Assembly: GCA_947490035.1 (NCBI GenBank) | Contig: CANLGS010000381.1 | Location: 1 to 5,117, forward strand | Source of the DNA: Gemmataceae bacterium | GTDB lineage: Bacteria > Planctomycetota > Planctomycetia > Gemmatales > Gemmataceae | Direction: 5' to 3' | Length of the DNA stretch: 5,117 nt | Shown here: positions 1-4,355 of the stretch, piece after piece | Layout: the number at the start of each line of letters is the position of its first letter | How positions within the stretch are numbered: position 1 is the first letter of the stretch | The notes under the pieces: model-generated | Databases searched by the model: none | The model's input: only the letters and a program-made list of their open reading frames with translations | What the model was told of the DNA's origin: nothing | Made by a program: the position numbers and the translations under genes

Positions 1-20
1 TGCGGCTGGCCCTCGAAGCA

Positions 21-40
21 CACAGACAGGAATGTCTGTG
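21..40 (-). terminator. Terminator-like hairpin downstream of the kinase gene
   Basis: A perfect 8-bp stem, CACAGACA / TGTCTGTG, with a 4-base GGAA loop (TTCC on the transcribed strand) begins 16 bases after the kinase stop codon. The position fits a 3'-end structure for the kinase mRNA. No U-rich tract follows it on the minus strand, so it is not a classic intrinsic terminator. It may instead stabilise the 3' end or be a chance inverted repeat. Confidence 0.35.
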
Positions 41-55
41 CCACAAGAGAAGAGG

Positions 56-2068
56 TTAGAGGTCGGTGCGGTACTGGGCGCCGTAGGCGGACTCGCGGGT
101 CGTGCTCTGGACGCGCACCAGCCGCGTCAGAACGGCCTGGCCGATGGTCGCGGTGATGCCGGGGAACACGGCGTACACGTACTTCGTCGGCAGCGGTCCG
201 GCGACGACGAACCCCAGCCCGCCGATCGACACGTCGCGGCACCGGGCCGACACCGCGGCGTCGATGCCGCCGTCGCTGTGGACCGGGTACAGCGTGAGCG
301 CGGCGCCGCACGCGATCCGCGGGTCTTTCCGCCGGTCCTGCACGTTCCCCAGTTGTGTACGCACGTCGGCCAGCAGCTTCGGCATCAGGTCCAGCGCGTC
401 GCGCGCGAACTTCTGGTCGGGGGTGCCGAACAGGTTCACCGCGACCGTCACCTCGCCCACCGCGCGCCCGGACGTGGGCAGCGTGACCGTCGCCTCGAAC
501 CCGAACTTCTTGCCGCCGAACAGCCCGCCGCCGCCCGCGACGCGCCGCAGCACCAACCGCGTCGGGTCGGGCTGTTCGATCGACACGCCCCACTGATCGC
601 GGACCACGGACAGTTTGAGCGGCACCACCGACGCGGGCACGGTGGACGGGAACTGGCACACCCACCCGCCGTCGGCCAGCCGGCCCACGTCGCCGGGGAT
701 GTGCGGCACGTACCCGCCTCCGCTCGCGGCCGCCAGCACCGCCTCGGCGAACGACTGCGGGTCCAGCGGCAACTCGTCGGACTCCATGCCGAGCAGCAGC
801 CCGACCGGGACGACCGAGCGGATGTGTTCCAACACCACCAGCCCGGCCTCGACCTCGTCGGCCAGCGGTTCCGCGACCTCCTCCCGCCGCTGCGGGGCGA
901 GCACGCGTCCGGGGCGGCGTTGGTCGGGCGCGGCCTGCCCGGTGCGCGTGCCGGAGACCAGCGGCGGAAGCCCGCTCTTGATCGCGCCAGGCACCGTCAG
1001 GTGCGGCTTCGCGGGCAGCGTGAAATTCTGTGTGGGCGCCCCCAGCCGGCTCCGCCCGGTCGGGTTCGGGTGCGTGGCCGCGCCGCGCCCGCCGACCGAC
1101 GACGCGTTGCCGGGGTACTCGTCGTCGGGCGCGTGTTCGCCGACGTTCATCTCCGCGACGGACCGGTCCACGCGCGAGCGGCGGATGTTCATCCCAATGT
1201 TTGGAATGGCGGTCGCGCTCTCGGCCAGCATGAGCGACTGCACGAACGCGAGGCACGACGGGAACCGGTCCTCCGGCTTCTTCGACAGCGCCTTCGCCAC
1301 GACCGGCTGGTCGGCCGGCGGCAGCCCCGCGAGGTTCGGTTGCGTGGACACGTGCTGCAACATGAGTTGCTGCGGCGTGCGCCCGGAGTACGGGAAATCG
1401 CCGGTCAGCAACTCGTGGTACACGAGCGCGAGACTGTACTGATCGGAGCAACTGCTCGGCGTGCCGTGAAGGACTTCCGGCGCGACGTAGCGCGGCGTCA
1501 GCCCGCGGTTGCCGACGTCCGGCCCTTCGAGCTGCGCGACGAGGCCGTAGTCGCCGACCTTCACGTGGCCGGACACGAGGAACAGGTTGGCCGGCTTCAC
1601 GTCGAGGTGTTGGAGGCCGAACTTCGCGGAGATCACGTCGAGCGCTTCGGCGGCGTCGGCGAAGTACGCGAGAAGCTCGTCGCGCGGAATGCCCGGCAGC
1701 CCGCAGGCGCGGCACTCGCGGAACCGGTCCTGGAGCTGGCGGTCGGCCAGTTCCATCACCATGATGAGTTCGCCGTCGATCTGTTCGACGCGTTCGAGGG
1801 TGAGTAGGAACGGGTGGCGGATCGCTTTGATCTGCTCGAACGCGGCGAGTTCCTGGCTGAACCGCTCGCCGCCGCGGCCGTCTTCGGAGTCGGAGGAGAC
1901 GAACTTGATGGCCTTGTGCAGCCCACCGGGGGCTTCGCACTTCCAGACTTCGCCGAACCCGCCGCGGCCGAGTGGCGACACCAGTAGGTAGCCCGGCAGC
2001 GGCTCGGAGCCGGCGAGTTTGGTGTACTCTCGGTAGGTGCCGTTGTCGGCGGTCGGGACCGGTGGCAT
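56..2068 (-). CDS. Serine/threonine protein kinase with C-terminal PilZ domain
   Basis: Hanks-type kinase that should transfer phosphate from ATP to Ser/Thr of partner proteins in the cytosol. No membrane segment or signal peptide is visible. Numbering from a possible TTG start at 2110 (684 aa): glycine loop LGRGGFGEV 47-55, ATP lysine K69 in HKAIKFV, likely helix-C Glu E87, catalytic loop HLDVKPAN 168-175 (D170, N175), DYG 187-189, APE 210-212, D223, R282; the kinase fold ends near 295. A Pro/Gly-rich linker runs about 300-410, then an unrecognised region about 410-590. Residues 590-684 look like PilZ: RxxxR at R594-R598 and DVSIGG 626-631 matching the D/NxSxxG motif, the two c-di-GMP contact motifs. 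The HRD arginine is Leu. The start is uncertain: I chose ATG 2068 (670 aa) because codons 1-14 from TTG 2110 have weak G/C third-position bias. Neither start has a clear Shine-Dalgarno. The kinase call is firm, PilZ fairly firm, substrate unknown. Confidence 0.93.
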   Translation of the reverse strand: MPPVPTADNGTYREYTKLAGSEPLPGYLLVSPLGRGGFGEVWKCEAPGGLHKAIKFVSSDSEDGRGGERFSQELAAFEQIKAIRHPFLLTLERVEQIDGELIMVMELADRQLQDRFRECRACGLPGIPRDELLAYFADAAEALDVISAKFGLQHLDVKPANLFLVSGHVKVGDYGLVAQLEGPDVGNRGLTPRYVAPEVLHGTPSSCSDQYSLALVYHELLTGDFPYSGRTPQQLMLQHVSTQPNLAGLPPADQPVVAKALSKKPEDRFPSCLAFVQSLMLAESATAIPNIGMNIRRSRVDRSVAEMNVGEHAPDDEYPGNASSVGGRGAATHPNPTGRSRLGAPTQNFTLPAKPHLTVPGAIKSGLPPLVSGTRTGQAAPDQRRPGRVLAPQRREEVAEPLADEVEAGLVVLEHIRSVVPVGLLLGMESDELPLDPQSFAEAVLAAASGGGYVPHIPGDVGRLADGGWVCQFPSTVPASVVPLKLSVVRDQWGVSIEQPDPTRLVLRRVAGGGGLFGGKKFGFEATVTLPTSGRAVGEVTVAVNLFGTPDQKFARDALDLMPKLLADVRTQLGNVQDRRKDPRIACGAALTLYPVHSDGGIDAAVSARCRDVSIGGLGFVVAGPLPTKYVYAVFPGITATIGQAVLTRLVRVQSTTRESAYGAQYRTDL

Positions 2069-2143
2069 AGGGCGTGCCGGCGCAAGAGAGAGTTCGTGAG
2101 TCTGATTCAAGCGTAGGGCACGAACGGGCGCGGTGATTTAAAA

Positions 2144-2173
2144 ATTATATCATGATGCGGCGCGAGAATTCAG
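2144..2173 (-). promoter_or_regulatory. Probable extended -10 promoter of the kinase gene
   Basis: On the minus strand TATAAT (2149-2144) is a perfect -10 box preceded by TG and one base (TGATATAAT), the extended -10 pattern. The best -35 is poor: CTGAAT (2173-2168) with an 18-bp spacer, 3 of 6 matches. The stretch 2135-2156 is strikingly A/T-rich in an otherwise G/C-rich window. Transcription would start near 2137, giving a leader of about 27 bases to TTG 2110 or about 69 to ATG 2068. Confidence 0.55.
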
Positions 2174-2186
2174 GCGTCGCGCGAAG

Positions 2187-2332
2187 AGCCGCTCGCGGCT
2201 TCGCAACCTGCGAAGCCAGACACCCAGGGCGTTGCCCTGGGCTGAGGAGTGTCACCCCGAAGGGGTGAATACGACAGACAGTCCGAAGGACTGCCACTCC
2301 TCAGCCCAGGGCAACGCCCTGGGTTCTTGGCT
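2187..2332. repeat. Composite palindromic element (REP/MITE-like) between truD and the kinase
   Basis: A perfect 30-bp inverted repeat (2222-2251 with 2295-2324) encloses 43 bases. The stem resumes further out with AGCCA (2214-2218) against TGGCT (2328-2332). Inside are two more perfect hairpins with GAA loops: TCACCCC/GGGGTGA (2252-2268) and CAGTCC/GGACTG (2279-2293). Each 30-bp arm is itself nearly self-complementary (AGGGC-GTT-GCCCT), so several foldings compete, including a cruciform with side branches. To its left are AGCCG-CTCG-CGGCT (2187-2200) and the overlapping 2197-2217 hairpin. There is no transposase, clear target duplication or coding potential. The structure resembles dispersed palindromic repeats mobilised in trans, which is inference. 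It could also end truD transcripts or insulate the kinase promoter, but no U tract follows it. Confidence 0.8.
2197..2217. repeat. Perfect 9-bp hairpin with the CTTCGCA-N3-TGCGAAG dyad
   Basis: GGCTTCGCA and TGCGAAGCC flank a 3-base ACC loop. The inner 7-3-7 dyad (2199-2215) is identical in both half-sites to the palindrome in the higBA promoter at 3507-3523. It lies about 50 bp upstream of the kinase -10 box, so it could be a protein-binding site acting on the kinase gene or simply part of the palindromic repeat element. Confidence 0.7.
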
Positions 2333-2349
2333 CCACATCGCTTGTGCCT

Positions 2350-2368
2350 CGCTCGCCTTCGGCTTGCG
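2350..2368. repeat. Small imperfect hairpin after the truD stop
   Basis: CGC-tc-GCC, loop TTC, GGC-tt-GCG forms a short stem with a 2x2 internal loop, 7 to 25 bases past the truD stop codon. Its GAA loop on the truD strand resembles the GAA loops of the neighbouring palindromic element. It may be the outer edge of that element or a weak 3'-end structure for truD. No U tract follows it. Confidence 0.3.
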
Positions 2369-2374
2369 GCTAAC

Positions 2375-3433
2375 TCACTGCTCGCCTTCGCCGTCATCGT
2401 CGGGGGTGTCGCCGTCTTCTGCAATGCTGGTCTTCATTACCTCCGCGAGCAGCACAGTTGCGTAGCTGCCGGCCGGGAGCGTGAACGACAGCCGCAAGCC
2501 GTCGGGTTCCCACGCGCTCGCGAGGTCGTCGAGGTACACGAGGTTCTGGCGCCGCGTACCCATCACCAGTTTGCCGAACCCGCCGAACGACGCGACTGAC
2601 AGCCCGTTGTCACTCAGCACGACCGCTTCGCGTTCGGCCGCGACGCCTTCCGCGGGGAACGTCTTCTTGCCGAACATCGGCCCGGCGGTGACCGTCTCGC
2701 GCGTGTCGAACCGCGTCTGCTCCGCGGGCACGTCCTTCGCCACGAACATCCCTCCGAACGGCCACTTCGTCATCACGTCGCCGTCGAGCACCGTGCGGAA
2801 CAATCCGTCCTTCATGCGGCGCGAGAGGTAGTCGTTGAAGAGGAGCGATTGCACCGCGCTAAGCGCGAACCGGAACAGGAACGGGCGGATGCGCCGCGGC
2901 GCTTTCCCCGCGAGGCACTGCAACCCGAGATCGACGGTGCCGCCGTCGCGCCCGAACCGCTGCGGCCCGTAATAGTTCGGCATTCCCTGAAGGCGAATGC
3001 GCTCCAGAATGGCGTCCACGGGCGCCGACCGCGCGGGGTCGCGGATGAGGATGACGAACTTATTCCCGCGCAGGTGTCCGGGCTTGAGCTTGTTCGTGTG
3101 CCGCCCGGTCTTCAGGACGCGAACGCCTTCGCCGTCGATCTTCGCGATATGCGGTTCGCACTCCTTCGGCACGCTCACCCACTGTCGCGTGACCGCGTGC
3201 CGGTCCTTGAGGCCCGCGGTGCCGACGTTGCCCGGATGCGTGTTGAGCTTCCGCGCGATGGTCTGCGCGAAGAACTCCGGCGCGACCCCGCGCTTCTCGA
3301 TCCACAGGTAGAGGTGATCGCCCGAGCCGCACGGCTCATACGACGGCACCTCCTCGACCTCGAAGTCTTCGTTGTGCGCGCGAATCTTCCCGCCCGTGCC
3401 GGGGAGGTCGGCGGTGAACAGCGGCGGACTCAT
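2375..3433 (-). CDS. truD: tRNA pseudouridine(13) synthase TruD
   Basis: TruD isomerises uridine 13 of tRNA(Glu)-type tRNAs to pseudouridine in the cytoplasm, using a catalytic aspartate. From ATG 3433 the protein has 352 residues, close to E. coli TruD (349). Visible family motifs: FEVEEVP (24-30), the catalytic motif GLKDRHAVTRQW (74-85) with Asp77 matching E. coli Asp80, RHTNKLKPGHLRGNKF (111-126), NYYGPQRFGRDGG (153-165), and LPAGSYATVLL (320-330) near the C terminus. An acidic tail, about 14 residues, ends the protein. Upstream in-frame starts are ATG 3454, ATG 3448 and TTG 3514. I prefer 3433 because FTADLPGTGGKI then follows directly, as in homologues; none has a clear Shine-Dalgarno. 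The TTG lies inside the higBA operator palindrome and upstream of the best -10 box, so it is unlikely. The gene is divergent from higBA. Confidence 0.95.
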   Translation of the reverse strand: MSPPLFTADLPGTGGKIRAHNEDFEVEEVPSYEPCGSGDHLYLWIEKRGVAPEFFAQTIARKLNTHPGNVGTAGLKDRHAVTRQWVSVPKECEPHIAKIDGEGVRVLKTGRHTNKLKPGHLRGNKFVILIRDPARSAPVDAILERIRLQGMPNYYGPQRFGRDGGTVDLGLQCLAGKAPRRIRPFLFRFALSAVQSLLFNDYLSRRMKDGLFRTVLDGDVMTKWPFGGMFVAKDVPAEQTRFDTRETVTAGPMFGKKTFPAEGVAAEREAVVLSDNGLSVASFGGFGKLVMGTRRQNLVYLDDLASAWEPDGLRLSFTLPAGSYATVLLAEVMKTSIAEDGDTPDDDGEGEQ

Positions 3434-3473
3434 CGCGGGGTGCTGCATCGGCATGCGTTCGTGGGGAACGCGT

Positions 3474-3479
3474 ATTGTA
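3474..3479 (-). promoter_or_regulatory. Possible -10 box for truD
   Basis: TACAAT on the minus strand matches the -10 consensus at 5 of 6 positions. It sits about 40 bases upstream of ATG 3433 and 20 upstream of ATG 3454. No recognisable -35 lies at 16-18 bp, where the sequence is CAACGC-like. It is flanked by a direct repeat GGAACGCG (plus-strand 3465-3472 and 3482-3489). Weak evidence. Confidence 0.3.
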
Positions 3480-3499
3480 CCGGAACGCGCAAAGTAGCG

Positions 3500-3528
3500 T
3501 TGACATCTTCGCAAATTGCGAAGACAAT
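3500..3528 (+). promoter_or_regulatory. Promoter of the higBA operon
   Basis: The -35 box TTGACA (3500-3505) is a perfect consensus match. The -10 box GACAAT (3523-3528) matches 4 of 6, and the spacer is exactly 17 bp. Transcription would begin near 3535, leaving a leader of about 87 bases before higB. This is the best sigma-70-type promoter in the window by -35 and spacing. Confidence 0.65.
3506..3524. promoter_or_regulatory. Palindromic operator in the higBA promoter, probable HigA site
   Basis: TCTTCGCAAATTGCGAAGA is a perfect palindrome: 9-bp arms around a single central A. It starts directly after the -35 box, fills the spacer and ends 2 bases into the -10 box. A dimer bound here would exclude RNA polymerase. 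HigA-type antitoxins with an HTH domain are known to repress their own operon by binding such dyads, and HigB often modulates this. Assigning HigA as the binder is inference. Confidence 0.65.
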
Positions 3529-3596
3529 GTTCTCACCCGATCCATCCCGCAGGCAGCCCTCGGCATACCCCCTCACCCGAGAGACCTGTGTGAACG

Positions 3597-3616
3597 CTTC
3601 ATTTGGTGAAATGAGG
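3597..3616 (+). promoter_or_regulatory. Leader hairpin over the higB ribosome binding site
   Basis: CTTCATTT-GGTG-AAATGAGG can fold into an 8-bp stem (one G-U pair) with a 4-base loop. The right arm contains GAGG (3613-3616), the Shine-Dalgarno-like sequence 5 bases before the higB ATG. If it forms, the hairpin would limit toxin translation. The stem is A/U-rich and probably only marginally stable. Confidence 0.4.
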
Positions 3617-3621
3617 GGCAC

Positions 3622-3912
3622 ATGCACGTCATCTCGAAGAAGAAGCTCCGCGAGTTCTGGGAGGAACACCCGCGGGCGCAGTCCGCGATTGAAGCGTGGT
3701 ATCAGGCCGCCAGCAATGCCGAGTGGGAGAGCTTCGCGGAGGTTCGCCAGACGTTCAACACGGCGGATCAGGTCGGCCGGTTCACGGTGTTCGACATCGG
3801 CGGGAACAAGTACCGGCTCATCGCGGTGATCCACTTCAACCGCGGAAAACTGTACGTTCGCCACGTGCTGACGCACGCCGAATACGACGAGGGGAAGTGG
3901 AAGAACGAGTGA
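3622..3912 (+). CDS. higB: HigB-family type II toxin (mRNA interferase)
   Basis: This 96-residue RelE-fold toxin is the family of E. coli HigB (YgjN), which cleaves mRNA on the translating ribosome and blocks growth when not held by HigA. The match shows in the N-terminal MHVISKKKLREF (E. coli MHLITQKALKD), and the core VFDIGGNKYRLIAVIHF (56-72) followed by YVRHVLTHAEYD (78-89), where E. coli has VFNVGGNELRVVAM and YIREVMTHKEYD. Basic and aromatic residues expected at the active site are present (K63, R65, R80, H85, Y88), and length is normal, so the toxin looks intact. ATG 3622 is preceded by GAGGGG (3613-3618). It is first in a toxin-before-antitoxin operon, the usual hig order. Codon use matches its neighbours, giving no sign of recent acquisition. 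RNase activity is known for the family, not shown here. Confidence 0.92.
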   Translation: MHVISKKKLREFWEEHPRAQSAIEAWYQAASNAEWESFAEVRQTFNTADQVGRFTVFDIGGNKYRLIAVIHFNRGKLYVRHVLTHAEYDEGKWKNE

Positions 3913-3914
3913 CT

Positions 3915-4352
3915 ATGGGACGCACACGAGATACAACTTCGAGCCGCGCCGTGTACGGGAAGCGCGAGGACCGGTATCTGGAACTGGTCCGTCTATTCCC
4001 GCTCCGGCCGCTGCGCACCGACGCGGACCTCGACGCGGCCGTTGCCGTCGTCGATTCGCTCATCGATCAGGACGAACTCTCCGCGCCGGAGCAGGATTAC
4101 CTTGATGTGCTGAGTGACTTGGTCAAGGGCTACGAGGACGAACACATCCCAATCAAGCTGGTTGGCGATGTGGCCATGCTTCGGTTGCTGATCGAGGCGA
4201 AGGGCGTCACGCAAGCGGAAGCCGCGAAGCAGGCCGGTATCGCGGAGTCCACCGTTTCCGAAGTGCTGGCCGGCAAGCGGAAGTTGAACCGCACGCAGAT
4301 CGGCAAACTCGCCCGCTACTTCCGCGTCGGCACGGGCGCGTTCGCGGAGTGA
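3915..4352 (+). CDS. higA: HigA-family antitoxin with XRE-type helix-turn-helix
   Basis: HigA neutralises HigB by direct binding and, as a DNA-binding dimer, represses the operon. The 145-residue product has an N-terminal helical part (about 20-80, RLFPLRPLRTDADLDAAVAV onward) like E. coli HigA (YgjM), and a C-terminal HTH at about 87-139: VTQAEAAKQAG (98-108) then the recognition helix IAESTVSEVLAG (109-120), ending in GKRKLN (120-125), where E. coli has GKRKLT. Length is normal (E. coli 138). ATG 3915 lies 2 bases after the higB stop. An in-frame GTG at 3909 would instead overlap the higB stop in a GTGA junction and add 2 residues. Either start implies translational coupling. The probable binding site is the 3506-3524 palindrome. 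The gene converges on the acylase gene with 3 bases between stops. Confidence 0.92.
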   Translation: MGRTRDTTSSRAVYGKREDRYLELVRLFPLRPLRTDADLDAAVAVVDSLIDQDELSAPEQDYLDVLSDLVKGYEDEHIPIKLVGDVAMLRLLIEAKGVTQAEAAKQAGIAESTVSEVLAGKRKLNRTQIGKLARYFRVGTGAFAE

Positions 4353-4355
4353 CGC

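Noticed and set aside
615..1442. Second plus-strand open frame opposite the kinase linker
   Set aside because: Ser/Pro/Arg-rich composition with no motif, fully inside the kinase gene; a shadow.
32..1807. Long plus-strand open frame (591 codons) opposite the kinase gene
   Set aside because: It is the antisense of a clear kinase with ordered motifs. The translation is Arg/His/Ala-rich without any domain, typical of shadows in G/C-rich DNA.
2197..2332. CRISPR array or insertion-sequence ends
   Set aside because: There are no regularly spaced direct repeats with unique spacers, and no transposase gene or flanking target duplication is visible.
2170..2599. Short open frames on both strands across the palindromic element (2170-2424 minus, 2232-2465 and 2249-2599 plus)
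   Set aside because: They translate the inverted repeat, so they are repetitive by construction, and they run into truD in the wrong frame. Repeat-derived spurious proteins are likely.
3434..3514. N-terminal extension of TruD from TTG 3514, ATG 3454 or ATG 3448
   Set aside because: TTG 3514 lies in the higBA operator palindrome and upstream of the likely truD -10. The extra residues do not resemble the TruD N terminus. The two ATGs cannot be fully excluded.
2849..3829. Plus-strand open frame over truD, the leader and higB
   Set aside because: It is antisense to truD, then out of frame across the higB promoter and coding region; no domain is visible.
3430..3876. Minus-strand open frame opposite higB
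   Set aside because: Antisense of a well-matched HigB with a coherent promoter and operon structure.
3696..3914. N-terminal extension of HigA within higB
   Set aside because: The frame is open, but those residues are an out-of-frame reading of higB and do not match HigA. The HigA homology begins after 3915.
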